Below, in pieces: positions 10,642 to 19,465 of a stretch of DNA of 64,000 nt. A program made the position numbers and the translations under genes. Numbering within the stretch: the stretch's first letter is position 1; the number at the start of each line of letters is the position of its first letter. The notes under the pieces were generated by a model. The model worked only from the letters and a program-made list of their open reading frames with translations. It was not told the DNA's origin and made no database searches. This DNA comes from Phormidesmis priestleyi ULC007. GTDB taxonomy: Bacteria; Cyanobacteriota; Cyanobacteriia; Leptolyngbyales; Leptolyngbyaceae. The stretch spans positions 314,099-378,098 of the forward strand of contig NZ_MPPI01000001.1 in NCBI RefSeq assembly GCF_001895925.1. The letters run 5' to 3'.

Positions 10642-11371
10642 GATCGAGACCCTCCTTTTCGGTTGCTTTGAGTGCGGGGGCGATCGGCAGACCCATTGCT
10701 TCTCTCAGTTCGGCGGCAGGCGTTTGTCGATCGGCGACTGCAAGATATTTGCCGTCATTAATCTCGGCAACCGCTTTCATGCTGTGAGTCGTGCTGTAGT
10801 AGCGGTGAGTTTGGCGTAAAGCACCTCGCTCTTGGATCGACTCGTTGGAGATTTTCTTCCGTAATTTAATGATCGCATCCACGATCGCTTCAGGGCGGGG
10901 CGGACAACCAGGCAGATAAATATCAACCGGGATCAGTTTGTCCACACCTCGAACCGCTGTCGGAGAATCGACACTGAACATTCCGCCTGTGATCGTGCAA
11001 GCACCCATCGCAATGACGTATTTAGGCTCTGGCATCTGCTCATAGAGACGAACGAGTGCGGGAGCCATCTTCATCGTGATCGTGCCTGCGGTGATGATCA
11101 GATCCGCTTGACGAGGCGACGATCGCGGCACTAAACCAAAGCGATCGAAGTCAAACCGCGAACCAATCAACGCCGCAAATTCGATAAAGCAGCAGGCAGT
11201 TCCAAACAGCAACGGCCACAAGCTAGAAAGCTTTGCCCAGTTATAGAGGTCATCGACGCTCGTCAGAACTACATTTTCAGACAGTTCTTGAGTAATGTTA
11301 GGACGCTCGATCGGGTTAATCAAACCCTCAGCAGAGCCATTTTTTGCAGTGAGTTCCGAGTTCATGACCAT
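10634..11371 (-). CDS. ndhK: NAD(P)H-quinone oxidoreductase subunit K (NDH-1)
   Basis: Carries the 4Fe-4S cluster N2 that delivers electrons to plastoquinone. Cluster ligands are visible in [16 protein letters not shown] and PGCPPRPE. The start at 11371 (245 residues, beginning MVMNSEL) follows AAGGAG by seven bases and matches the start of cyanobacterial relatives; an alternative ATG at 11365 forms an ATGA overlap with the ndhC stop. The C-terminal 40 residues are variable in the family. Middle gene of ndhC-ndhK-ndhJ. Confidence 0.96.
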   Translation of the reverse strand: MVMNSELTAKNGSAEGLINPIERPNITQELSENVVLTSVDDLYNWAKLSSLWPLLFGTACCFIEFAALIGSRFDFDRFGLVPRSSPRQADLIITAGTITMKMAPALVRLYEQMPEPKYVIAMGACTITGGMFSVDSPTAVRGVDKLIPVDIYLPGCPPRPEAIVDAIIKLRKKISNESIQERGALRQTHRYYSTTHSMKAVAEINDGKYLAVADRQTPAAELREAMGLPIAPALKATEKEGLDRG

Positions 11372-11724
11372 TCCAACGCTCCTTTGCGCCAAGCGTAGAC
11401 CAAACCGACGATGAGAATTCCGATAAAAATCAGGGCCTCGATGAACGCTAATAGCCCCAATCGACTAAAGGCGACTGCCCACGGATAGAGAAAGACCGTT
11501 TCAACATCGAAGATCACGAAAACCAGCGCAAACATATAGTAGCGAATGTTGAACTGAATCCAAGCTCCTCCGATCGGCTCCATGCCGGATTCATAGGTCG
11601 TGCGGCGTTCGGGGCCACGACGACTCGGACGAACCAGCTTAGAAGCCGTCAATGCTAGGACGGGCACCAAACTACAGATGAGTAGGAAGCCCAGAAAATA
11701 TTCGTAGCCAGTCAGGACAAACAC
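11362..11724 (-). CDS. ndhC: NAD(P)H-quinone oxidoreductase subunit 3 (NDH-1)
   Basis: Small three-helix membrane subunit of NDH-1 (NuoA relative) near the quinone cavity. The 120-residue product has the expected [55 protein letters not shown] core. First gene of the operon; its stop overlaps the start of ndhK. It diverges from rubA across a 266-base AT-rich region that must contain both promoters. Confidence 0.96.
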   Translation of the reverse strand: MFVLTGYEYFLGFLLICSLVPVLALTASKLVRPSRRGPERRTTYESGMEPIGGAWIQFNIRYYMFALVFVIFDVETVFLYPWAVAFSRLGLLAFIEALIFIGILIVGLVYAWRKGALEWS

Positions 11725-11990
11725 AGTGATAGCCGCCTCTCGTAGGGTGAATCAAAACGCTTGTGTTACTTCTTCTTCACATTTCACATTATAGATGGGC
11801 GTGACCTTCTGACGTATATTGAAACACCTGCAAGCCAAGAAATCTCACTCACCATCAATCGAGAATTTTCTATAAACCCATCCCGGATCATTTCTCTTAA
11901 TTGGATCTTAAAAAGGGGAGGTCATAATGTCATAATAATTAACGGAGATTTTAAGATTGGCATTCTAGTCCTCTACCCTCTCCTAAATCT

Positions 11991-12326
11991 ATGAGTACCG
12001 AAGTTATTGATCCAAAATCGCTCGATCGTCACGAGTGTTCAGCCTGCGGCTATGTCTATGAACCGATCAAGGGAGACGATCGCCGCAATATTCCTGCGGG
12101 AACTCCCTTTGAGGATTTGCCCCCTAGCTGGCGCTGCCCGGTTTGCGGGGTGCCCACCTCTAAGTTTCAGAATGTCGGTCCGCTCAACAGCCCGTCTGGG
12201 TTTAAAGAGAATTTAGGGTATGGCTTTGGGGTCAACACACTAACGCCAGGGCAAAAGAATCTCCTGATTTTTGGTGGGTTGATCTTAGTCTTCTTACTAT
12301 TCCTCAGCCTCTATGGGTTGCAGTAG
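11991..12326 (+). CDS. rubA: Membrane-anchored rubredoxin
   Basis: Rubredoxin A is a thylakoid membrane iron protein needed for assembly of photosystem II (and affecting photosystem I). The 111-residue product has the rubredoxin iron site, C-S-A-C-G and C-P-V-C-G, in residues 15-60 and one C-terminal membrane helix (NLLIFGGLILVFLLFLSLY). It heads the conserved rubA-ycf48-psbEFLJ group, which supports the assignment. Confidence 0.93.
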   Translation: MSTEVIDPKSLDRHECSACGYVYEPIKGDDRRNIPAGTPFEDLPPSWRCPVCGVPTSKFQNVGPLNSPSGFKENLGYGFGVNTLTPGQKNLLIFGGLILVFLLFLSLYGLQ

Positions 12327-12378
12327 TTGAGATCCTCGCTACAGAAAAACGTAAATTGTGTATCAGAGATTAGAAGCG

Positions 12379-13386
12379 ATGCAGTGGATTATGAGAGCCT
12401 GGAAACAACTTGTCATCTTATTAGCGATCGCATTGCTAACGACTGGCTGTAAAACTTTTTTGCCGACTTTGAGCGATAACCCCTGGGAAATCATTTCCCT
12501 CCCAGTTGAAGAAAATCTTTTAGATATCGGCTTTACAGGTGACACAAACCACGGTTGGCTCGTGGGCACGAATTCATCGCTTTTAGAAACTAACGACGGT
12601 GGAAAGACTTGGGAACCGCGCAAGCTCGATCTCGGTGAACAGAATTATCGATTGAGTTCGGTGAGCTTTTCGGGTCAAGAAGGCTGGGTGACTGGACAGC
12701 CCTCCCTTCTATTGCATACCAACGATGGTGGCAAATCTTGGGCGCAAATTCCTCTGAGCGAGAAGCTTCCGGGGGCACCTAGCACCATTCTGGCAAGGGG
12801 CGCAAATAGTGCTGAAATGACGACCGATCTAGGTGCCATTTATCAGACAGCCGATGGCGGTCGCAACTGGAAGGCAATGGTGGCTGAAGCGTTTGGCGTG
12901 GTTCGGAGTCTCGATCGGGCCGATGACGGCAAATATGTCGCAGTGTCTTCGAGAGGAAACTTCTTTTCAGTCTGGGAACCGGGCGATCAAGCTTGGCACC
13001 CCTACAACCGCAATAGCTCTCGGCGTGTGCAGAGCATGGGCTTTACCAAAGATGGTCGCCTGTGGATGTTGGCGCGGGGCGGACAGGTGCAGTTTACGAG
13101 TTCTAGTGACCCAGAAGACTGGCAAGAAGTTCAAAACCCTGAGTTTGGCACAAGTTGGGGTCTGTTGGATTTGGCTTACCGCACCCCTGATGAGCTTTGG
13201 GTTGTGGGCGGCAGCGGCAACTTGCTAGGCAGTTTTGACGGCGGCAAAACCTGGCAGAAAGACAAGGAGGTTGAAAACGTCCCAGCTAACCTTTATCGAA
13301 TCGTGTTTCTTAGCCCTGAGCAAGGCTTTATCATTGGTCAGCGAGGCACGCTATTGAGATATCAAGGAAGCACACAAGCTGCCTGA
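12379..13386 (+). CDS. ycf48: Photosystem II assembly factor Ycf48 (Hcf136)
   Basis: Lumenal seven-bladed propeller that binds newly made D1 and promotes formation of the photosystem II reaction centre. The N-terminus is a lipoprotein signal ending in L-T-T-G-C, so the protein is likely lipid-anchored. Repeated blade motifs of the type TNDGGKTWEPR, TNDGGKSWAQI, TADGGRNWKAM and FDGGKTWQK are visible. The start is ambiguous: ATG at 12379 or 12391, neither with a strong ribosome site, both keeping the signal peptide. It lies between rubA and psbE, the usual context. Confidence 0.94.
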   Translation: MQWIMRAWKQLVILLAIALLTTGCKTFLPTLSDNPWEIISLPVEENLLDIGFTGDTNHGWLVGTNSSLLETNDGGKTWEPRKLDLGEQNYRLSSVSFSGQEGWVTGQPSLLLHTNDGGKSWAQIPLSEKLPGAPSTILARGANSAEMTTDLGAIYQTADGGRNWKAMVAEAFGVVRSLDRADDGKYVAVSSRGNFFSVWEPGDQAWHPYNRNSSRRVQSMGFTKDGRLWMLARGGQVQFTSSSDPEDWQEVQNPEFGTSWGLLDLAYRTPDELWVVGGSGNLLGSFDGGKTWQKDKEVENVPANLYRIVFLSPEQGFIIGQRGTLLRYQGSTQAA

Positions 13387-13549
13387 TCCCCATTGCAATT
13401 TGTAGCGCGTTAATGGTGCTTTTTAACGCTTAGTTTTGAAGAAAATCAGCGGTTACAAATTGCAAATTTAGAAGGTTTGCTTGTGGGGATTTCTATCGTC
13501 CCTTATGATATTTATAAGGCTTTTGATTGTTGTCAGTGGAGGAATCTAA

Positions 13550-13810
13550 ATGGCTGGTACTACCGGAGAGCGTCCGTTTGGTGACATTGTTACAAGTATT
13601 CGTTATTGGGTGATTCATAGCATCACCATTCCGGCTTTGTTTGTGGCAGGTTGGTTGTTTGTCAGCACAGGCTTGGCATATGACGCGTTTGGCACGCCTC
13701 GCCCTAACGAATATTTTCCTGCGGCCCGCCAAGAAGTGCCGATCGTCAACAACCGCTTTGAGGCAAAGCAGCAAGTTGACCAGTTCATAAACGAAAAAGA
13801 CAAGAAGTAG
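13550..13810 (+). CDS. psbE: Cytochrome b559 subunit alpha (photosystem II)
   Basis: Binds, together with PsbF, the haem of cytochrome b559 at the photosystem II reaction centre. 86 residues; starts [28 protein letters not shown], where the His in RYWVIHS is the haem ligand, followed by one membrane helix and a lumenal tail. First gene of psbE-psbF-psbL-psbJ. Confidence 0.97.
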   Translation: MAGTTGERPFGDIVTSIRYWVIHSITIPALFVAGWLFVSTGLAYDAFGTPRPNEYFPAARQEVPIVNNRFEAKQQVDQFINEKDKK

Positions 13811-13836
13811 TTTTTCACTCAATTGGTTTAAACACT

Positions 13837-13971
13837 ATGACCAGCAATTCTCCCAATCAACCCGTGGTCTATCCCATTTTTACGGTGAGATGGATAGCCG
13901 TTCACACGCTAGCCATTCCTTCCGTGTTCTTTTTGGGTGCGATCGCGTCCATGCAGTTTATTCAACGATAG
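13837..13971 (+). CDS. psbF: Cytochrome b559 subunit beta (photosystem II)
   Basis: 44 residues read directly from the bases: [20 protein letters not shown] then [20 protein letters not shown] and FIQR. The His in VRWIAVHT is the second axial ligand of the b559 haem. It follows psbE by 26 bases. Confidence 0.97.
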   Translation: MTSNSPNQPVVYPIFTVRWIAVHTLAIPSVFFLGAIASMQFIQR

Positions 13972-13980
13972 GTAAAAGCA

Positions 13981-14103
13981 ATGGCAGTCAAATCTTCCAA
14001 CCCCAACAAACAGCCTGTTGAGCTAAATAGAACATCACTCTATTTGGGTTTATTGGCAATCTTTTCGCTGGGGATTCTTTTCTCTAGCTATTTCTTCAAT
14101 TAA
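13981..14103 (+). CDS. psbL: Photosystem II protein L
   Basis: 40 residues with one membrane helix, beginning [20 protein letters not shown] and ending SYFFN. PsbL supports the plastoquinone QA site and dimer stability. It starts 9 bases after psbF. Confidence 0.97.
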   Translation: MAVKSSNPNKQPVELNRTSLYLGLLAIFSLGILFSSYFFN

Positions 14104-14174
14104 TCAAAAGTTTTAGACAATCAAATCTGTCTAAAGTCATCTACAAATCGCTTGCTTGTTAGGAGGTAAAAACT

Positions 14175-14294
14175 GTGGGTACTGGTGGAAGAATTCCCCT
14201 TTGGATTGTTGCAACTGTAGCAGGGACAGGGATTATAGGTATTTTGGGTCTTTTCTTCTACGGCGCTTATGCAGGGTTAGGCTCCTCTATGTAG
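14175..14294 (+). CDS. psbJ: Photosystem II protein J
   Basis: 39 residues starting with GTG, with a strong AGGAGG a few bases upstream that fixes the start. The sequence [18 protein letters not shown], followed by a single helix and [10 protein letters not shown], is typical PsbJ. Last gene of psbEFLJ. Confidence 0.96.
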   Translation: MGTGGRIPLWIVATVAGTGIIGILGLFFYGAYAGLGSSM

Positions 14295-14334
14295 GATGAC
14301 CTGAGCTTAGTTTAAGCAATCTGTTTAACAAAAA

Positions 14335-14374
14335 GAAAGCCGCCTAACCTTAAGGGATAAGCGGCTTTTGTTTT
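14335..14374 (+). terminator. Terminator of psbEFLJ
   Basis: AAGCCGC (14337-14343) pairs with GCGGCTT (14361-14367), followed by a T-rich tract. It lies directly after psbJ and only 10 bases from the convergent psaI stop. Confidence 0.75.
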
Positions 14375-14383
14375 GATGCTGGC

Positions 14384-14512
14384 TTAGATGCCAGTGGGAT
14401 CTTCGCGCTCAATGTATAAGAACAGCAAGCCCATGACGACGATCGGCAAGAGCCAGGTAACAACGGGGATCAGAATCCAGGGCAGATATGATGCTGCGTA
14501 TGAACCTGTCAT
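14384..14512 (-). CDS. psaI: Photosystem I reaction centre subunit VIII
   Basis: 42 residues: [20 protein letters not shown], then [20 protein letters not shown] and GI. This is PsaI, a one-helix subunit that sits next to PsaL and helps trimer formation. It lies 2.3 kb downstream of psaL with another gene and a psaL terminator between, so the two are probably not co-transcribed here. Confidence 0.93.
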   Translation of the reverse strand: MTGSYAASYLPWILIPVVTWLLPIVVMGLLFLYIEREDPTGI

Positions 14513-14616
14513 AAAGTATTTTCCTACTAGTTGTTAGATGAGTCCATCTTTGAAGTTACCTGCGAAGGGTGTCTCAGATTCGAGGTTCTTAGAATTCTTA
14601 ACACATTTATTTTTTG

Positions 14617-16656
14617 TCACGCCTCAAATTCGTCGAGCGAGAGATTAGGTAAGTCGGGAGGAATCACGGCGCGATCGAGCACCACTTTATGACTTTCGCG
14701 CTGAGTTGCCACTTCAACGGCGATCGCTTCGAGTTGAATCTCTAAACTACCAAACGGCACCGTGAGCTGAGTGCTGGCTTCTAAGTCGCCTAAACCGTTG
14801 GGTGCAAAATCGACAAGCCAGCGGGGGCCATCTAACAACGCGCGGGTTTGGCGGTCATTGATCCAAAACTTGACGTAGAAGCGGGGCCGCAGATTAGGGA
14901 GTTTTGCCCGAACTACGATCGCTTGACCCGCAATCAGTTCTTCACTCGCTACATCTAAACTGGGCGTTGGAACGTCTTCGTCGGTTGGTAACAGTAAGGG
15001 ATTTGAAATCTGAGGTGCCGATGTCTGAAGCGGTCTTTGAAGAGTCGGGATATCTTCGACGAGCAATTCTTCACGCTCCTCATATTCATCAACTAAAACT
15101 TCTTGATTCAATAAGTCTTCTTCTAGAGACGAGGGCAACATTGCCACTTCAGAGTTATCTGAAGGAACAGCCGCCCCATCAGAAGCGGATTCTTCAACTA
15201 AAACTGCGCTTTCTGGCTGAGGAGCTGCCTCTCTTAATTCTTCAGATAACTCTGTGTCTGATGCCAGCGAGTTGAGACGATCGAGGAATCGACCCTGAAT
15301 ATTTAACGCCTGAAAAGCGGATTGAACGGGAGACACTTTAGAAATTGCGCCAGGGGTTTGGGCTTCAGGCAGCGCTTCTAATTCGGATACATCAGTTAAT
15401 TGGGGCTGAGTTGGGGTAGCGATCGCATCAGCATTCTCAACTTCGGGAACGATCGCGGCTTCAGCACTGGCAGATTCAATAATAGGCGCAGCAAACGATG
15501 GTAGATCCAGACCTCTTTTGCCTTCTGGAGCCGAGGCTGACTGATGGAGTTGAGGCGGAAGCGGCTGATCAGATGCGTATTTGAAACTGGGAGTCTCTTT
15601 GGGAGCCGAGACAAGATTTAAGAATGTCAGATTCAGGCTAGGAGACGCAGGCGGAGGTTCGGGGTTGGCAGCAGACTCTAAGGATTGCTCTAGTTCTTCT
15701 TCGTCAGCGATCGGGTGGTTAGCGATCGTCTCTAACAACTCATCAGCATCAGCCGTCAACGTGAAAGACTGATTGGCAAGTGCGATCGGCGGGTCTGAGG
15801 TCAAGTCATAGAGAGTCACTTCACCTAGAATCAACTGAGTTTTAAATTCAGAAGGTAGCGTCAAGCGACAGGTGATCGGAGTCGGAATCGGTTGATTCAG
15901 AATCGATTCGCGAGTTTCTAGCAAAACTTGAGCGCTTTGGGGGTCGCGAAAGCAAATTTTGATTTCAGCCTGGGCAAGCACGACAGACGCTTCTGCCTCA
16001 GTCACAGGAATAATCTGACCTGAAAGCGTCAAGGGTTGCCCACGACGAGCAATATAAGTTTCTTGAGTGAGGACAATTTGCAGCGGCGGCAGTTGCGCTA
16101 CTCGTTGAGTTTCTTGGGCGAGTTGCTCTGTGATTTGTAGCAAGCGATCGACTGACGATCCCGTTGCAGCGTCTGGCTCAATAGGGATTTCAGGCAGATC
16201 AGAAGTCGCTGATTCTGGGATCGGATCTGTAACGTCGATCGTCGATTCGACTGGCTCAGAGGGCGTTTGCCAATCGGGTTCCCACTCTTCTTCAGCTTCG
16301 ATCGCCACCACATGAAGCTGCACAGAATATTGCCAGCTATTGCCCATTAGCTCCGACATCAAATCGCCAGAGCAATTGAGTTCCCAGGTGCCGGGTTTAA
16401 GCGTCGTGTAGGGAATCACCACCACCAGTCCATCTACATTGGTGCGATTCGATCGCTGCTGAGTGCGGCGTTTTGGCGGAACTTCGACCGTCGCTTGATG
16501 AATAATCCGAACTTCGACATTGCTATTTTTGCGGCTCGATCGAGCCACCACGCGATAGCGACCTTCTAGAATTTCCACATCAGGAGATTCGAGGGGCAAC
16601 CAAGAGCGATCGCCTTCTTTTTGTAAGAGAAATTCCCAATACTCCATCTCAGGCAT
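14617..16656 (-). CDS. Large acidic protein with beta-sandwich-like ends, unknown function
   Basis: 679 residues, not recognised by name. The N-terminal ~120 residues (EYWEFLLQKEGDRSWLPLE, VEILEGRYRVVARS, LKPGTWELNCSGDLMSELMG) and a region at about 205-310 (SGQIIPVTEA, ILGEVTLYDL) look like beta-rich domains. The middle (about 310-560) is a long Ser/Glu/Pro/Ala-rich, probably disordered linker. The C-terminus (LRPRFYVKFWINDRQTRALLDGPRWLVDF) looks like another beta domain. No signal peptide and no membrane helix are seen. It sits between psaL and psaI on the same strand, but the psaL terminator argues for its own promoter. A cyanobacterial conserved protein is likely. Confidence 0.7.
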   Translation of the reverse strand: MPEMEYWEFLLQKEGDRSWLPLESPDVEILEGRYRVVARSSRKNSNVEVRIIHQATVEVPPKRRTQQRSNRTNVDGLVVVIPYTTLKPGTWELNCSGDLMSELMGNSWQYSVQLHVVAIEAEEEWEPDWQTPSEPVESTIDVTDPIPESATSDLPEIPIEPDAATGSSVDRLLQITEQLAQETQRVAQLPPLQIVLTQETYIARRGQPLTLSGQIIPVTEAEASVVLAQAEIKICFRDPQSAQVLLETRESILNQPIPTPITCRLTLPSEFKTQLILGEVTLYDLTSDPPIALANQSFTLTADADELLETIANHPIADEEELEQSLESAANPEPPPASPSLNLTFLNLVSAPKETPSFKYASDQPLPPQLHQSASAPEGKRGLDLPSFAAPIIESASAEAAIVPEVENADAIATPTQPQLTDVSELEALPEAQTPGAISKVSPVQSAFQALNIQGRFLDRLNSLASDTELSEELREAAPQPESAVLVEESASDGAAVPSDNSEVAMLPSSLEEDLLNQEVLVDEYEEREELLVEDIPTLQRPLQTSAPQISNPLLLPTDEDVPTPSLDVASEELIAGQAIVVRAKLPNLRPRFYVKFWINDRQTRALLDGPRWLVDFAPNGLGDLEASTQLTVPFGSLEIQLEAIAVEVATQRESHKVVLDRAVIPPDLPNLSLDEFEA

Positions 16657-16751
16657 ATTCGAGGAGCTTTCTACCCCGCATTTAGTGGTTCTAGGCTGTT
16701 ATTTAACCTGCCTCATGACAGGCATTCTACCTGAGTCTCAGCCCAAACACT

Positions 16752-16787
16752 GAAAAAGAGCCTGAATGTTGTCAGCAAACAGGCTCT
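16752..16787 (-). terminator. Terminator of psaL
   Basis: Minus-strand hairpin AGAGCCTG / CAGGCTCT with a 15-base loop followed by TTTTTC, 28 bases after the psaL stop codon. Confidence 0.8.
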
Positions 16788-16814
16788 CAGATCAGATTAA
16801 GTGTCGAGGTGAGA

Positions 16815-17288
16815 TTAGTTAAATCCGCCTCGGAAGATGCCATCGATGATCGAGAAGTTGGTCAACAGCAAGTAGGCAACAAACGCGCTACTCGTTGCGC
16901 CGACGAAAAACCCGCCAGTAAAATGGCTCCAGCCATCAGCAGACTGTAGAGAATCTTTAGAGGTGTGATCGTGATCTCCCTGAAAGGTCACGAGACCATA
17001 AGCTGAGAGGCAAAGAGTGGCGATCAAGACAAGCGCCTCACCAGAGATCAGCCCACCCACATTGGCGACATCAGAGTCACGCAGGGGGCCTAGCTTCACC
17101 CAAGGGCCGATCACGAAGTAGCCGTGAGCTAAACCGATTTCTAGCCCACGCAGCAGGGGAGATAGCCCTTTGCGATAGGCAGGCAGGTTACCAATAAATG
17201 TGCGAGTAAAGGGAGAGTCACTGATAGGGGTTGAAAGATGCCCTGTAAATGGATCGCCGTTGTAAGGTTTAATGAGCTGCTCAGTCAT
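16815..17288 (-). CDS. psaL: Photosystem I reaction centre subunit XI
   Basis: PsaL forms the contact surface of photosystem I trimers. 157 residues, full length, beginning with a soluble N-terminus (IKPYNGDPFTGHLSTPISDS) and three hydrophobic helices (EIGLAHGYFVIGPW, GEALVLIATLCLSAYGL, TGGFFVGATSSAFVAYLLL). The upstream neighbour is hisS, not psaJ; the tetramer-type arrangement psaF-psaJ-psaL-psaI is absent. Confidence 0.96.
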   Translation of the reverse strand: MTEQLIKPYNGDPFTGHLSTPISDSPFTRTFIGNLPAYRKGLSPLLRGLEIGLAHGYFVIGPWVKLGPLRDSDVANVGGLISGEALVLIATLCLSAYGLVTFQGDHDHTSKDSLQSADGWSHFTGGFFVGATSSAFVAYLLLTNFSIIDGIFRGGFN

Positions 17289-17408
17289 AGTTTAATATTT
17301 CCTAACACTTTGAAAAGTGACAGAAGAATTTGACACTCATTTTAAGCAGGCAGGGGGACGCATTCTTAAAAACGAGTCATGAGCGTTAGAAAAATTCACT
17401 AATCTTTG

Positions 17409-18695
17409 CTAGTTTTCGTCTTTCAGGTGAGAGATCTTAGTGCGAAGGTCAGCAATCGTCTCTAAAAGAGCAGACTGCTCGATCGCCGTTTGTTCGCCAC
17501 TTTTCAGCCACTTTAGCTGTACGGTTTTGGTTTCTGCTTCACTATCGCCCAAAATTAGACAGGCAACGGCACCACTGCGATCGGCCCGCTTAAACTGTTT
17601 ACCAAAGGCACTACCGCTTAAATCGAGTTCGATTGTGAAGCCCGATCGTCGCAGTAATTGTGCCAATATGAGCGCCTGAGACTCTGCCTTCTCGCCTCTA
17701 GACACGACATAAAAGTCTACTTTAGAAGGGCTGACTGGCTGAATCTGTTGCAGGAGCAAAATCAAGCGCTCTAGTCCCATTGCCCAACCGATCGCCGGGG
17801 TTTCAGGCCCACCAAGTTCTGAAACGAGTCCGTCATAGCGCCCCCCCGCGCAAACCGTCGCCTGTGCGCCCAAATCATCAGACTGAATCTCAAAAACGGT
17901 GTGGGTGTAGTAGTCTAAGCCGCGAACGAGACGGGAATTGATGTTGCAGGCGATGCCTAAATCACTCAATAGCTGTTGAACCCGATCGAACCGTCGCTGA
18001 GAATCGGAACCGAGATAGTCTAAAATGCTCGGTGCCTGATCCAGAATGGTTTGAGTGCGGGGATCTTTACTGTCAAGAATTCGTAGAGGATTGCGAGTCA
18101 GACGATCTTGAGAGTCAGCGTCTAACTCTTCTTTAAAGGGAGTCAGATAATTGACCAACGCTTCTCGATAAGTTTGACGATCGTTTGCATCTCCGATCGA
18201 GTTCAGATCTAACCGCAAATCTTTTAAGCCCAGCGTTTGCAAAATCTCGGTAGCAAGAGCGATCGCTTCGGCATCTGCCCGCACGTCTCCACTTCCCAAT
18301 ACCTCAACACCCAATTGATGAAACTGTCGCTGCCGACCCGCTTGAGGGCGCTCATAGCGAAACATCGCCCCGGCATACCAGAGGCGCTGCACTCCTCCTT
18401 GGGCATGGAGATTATGCTCGATATAGGATCGCGCTACTCCGGCCGTGCCTTCAGGCCGAATGGTTAGGGAGCGATCGCCGCGATCTTTAAAGGTGTACAT
18501 TTCTTTGTTGACGACATCAGTCGCCTCGCCCATGCCGCGCTCAAACAAAGCGGTTTGCTCAAAGATCGGGGTGCGAATTTCTTGATAGGCAGCCCGCACC
18601 AGAATTTCACGCACGATCGTTTCGACTCGTTGCCAATAACTCACCTCATCGGGCAAGATGTCTCGCGTTCCCCGGCTTGCTTGAATTGAACTCAT
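17409..18695 (-). CDS. hisS: Histidine-tRNA ligase
   Basis: Class II aminoacyl-tRNA synthetase that charges tRNA-His. 428 residues. Motif 1 is near GTRDILPDE...EIRTPIFEQT, motif 2 is MFRYERPQAGRQRQFHQLGVE, the histidine-specific motifs are LVRGLDYYTHTVFEI and GGRYDGL, and motif 3 is GWAMGLERL. The C-terminal anticodon-binding domain follows (FYVVSRGEKAESQALILAQLLR). It begins 29 bases after the 94-residue gene upstream on the same strand. Confidence 0.97.
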   Translation of the reverse strand: MSSIQASRGTRDILPDEVSYWQRVETIVREILVRAAYQEIRTPIFEQTALFERGMGEATDVVNKEMYTFKDRGDRSLTIRPEGTAGVARSYIEHNLHAQGGVQRLWYAGAMFRYERPQAGRQRQFHQLGVEVLGSGDVRADAEAIALATEILQTLGLKDLRLDLNSIGDANDRQTYREALVNYLTPFKEELDADSQDRLTRNPLRILDSKDPRTQTILDQAPSILDYLGSDSQRRFDRVQQLLSDLGIACNINSRLVRGLDYYTHTVFEIQSDDLGAQATVCAGGRYDGLVSELGGPETPAIGWAMGLERLILLLQQIQPVSPSKVDFYVVSRGEKAESQALILAQLLRRSGFTIELDLSGSAFGKQFKRADRSGAVACLILGDSEAETKTVQLKWLKSGEQTAIEQSALLETIADLRTKISHLKDEN

Positions 18696-18724
18696 GAACC
18701 TTAGTTGAAAAAATAGTGAAAACT

Positions 18725-19009
18725 TTACTCAGTCTGAGTGTCTTTCCAGGCACCATAGCGATCGCCATAGTAAGCCAAAATTTGCTCGACTCGCGCTTGA
18801 GAAGCCGACGTTGCAGAGTCTAAAACCTGAATCCACAAACTTTCGATCTGACTCTGGTTGTAGTCAAACTGTGACGATCGCTGCGATACCAAACCAGTCT
18901 TTACTCCATCAACCTGAGACAAATGCGCTGCCACTTCTCGATAAACTGCCAACGGCAACCCTAAACACTGAACCTGATATTTCAACTCCAACGCTCCTAG
19001 TTTAGACAC
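18725..19009 (-). CDS. Small conserved cyanobacterial protein, unknown function
   Basis: 94 residues, soluble, no recognised motif. Begins MSKLGALELKYQVQCLGLPLAVYREVAAHL-like and contains the pattern SQFDYNQSQIESLWI. It sits between the PedR-like regulator and hisS on the same strand with short gaps (19 and 29 bases), so the three may be co-transcribed. No function can be assigned. Confidence 0.65.
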   Translation of the reverse strand: MSKLGALELKYQVQCLGLPLAVYREVAAHLSQVDGVKTGLVSQRSSQFDYNQSQIESLWIQVLDSATSASQARVEQILAYYGDRYGAWKDTQTE

Positions 19010-19028
19010 TTCTTCAAAATTGTCTCAT

Positions 19029-19307
19029 CTAGAGAGCAGTGCCGTTTTCTCGGTAAGGAGGCAAAACGCAGCAGTTTACTTCGTCAAGACAGACTTTGCC
19101 CCACTGCAACGCCCAGCGCACGAGCGCCACCCGATTGTCTGTTTCAGTCTTGGTTAAGATATTGCTGATATGGTTGTCAACCGTGCGCTTGCTAATTTCT
19201 AGCTTTTCAGCAATATCTTGGTTAGTTAAGCCAGCAGCTACTAACTCAATGACTTGCAGTTCCCGATCGGAGAGCGGTGCCTGCGCTTGAGATTCGCTCT
19301 GCGCCAT
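19029..19307 (-). CDS. pedR: LuxR-type helix-turn-helix regulator, PedR-like
   Basis: 92 residues that are little more than a LuxR/GerE DNA-binding domain: LSDRELQVIELVAAGLTNQDIAEKLEISKRTVDNHISNILTKT. There is no receiver or sensor domain. The short tail carries three Cys (KVCLDEVNCC). The Synechocystis regulator PedR has this size and architecture and answers to the redox state of photosynthetic electron transport through Cys and thioredoxin; the Cys-rich tail fits that model. The symbol is a likely assignment, not proven. Confidence 0.65.
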   Translation of the reverse strand: MAQSESQAQAPLSDRELQVIELVAAGLTNQDIAEKLEISKRTVDNHISNILTKTETDNRVALVRWALQWGKVCLDEVNCCVLPPYRENGTAL

Positions 19308-19465
19308 ATAATTTGTTCCTAGACTGTGTATATGTACTTATTGTGACTTAATTCTAGAGGGTTGTTGGTCAAGCGCGAAAGGCTTGCGTTTAACATAGAG
19401 GGTGTCAAGAACCGTCTTTAGGTGAACCGTCGAGCCAAATTGCAAGACAACACCCATCAACCTCA

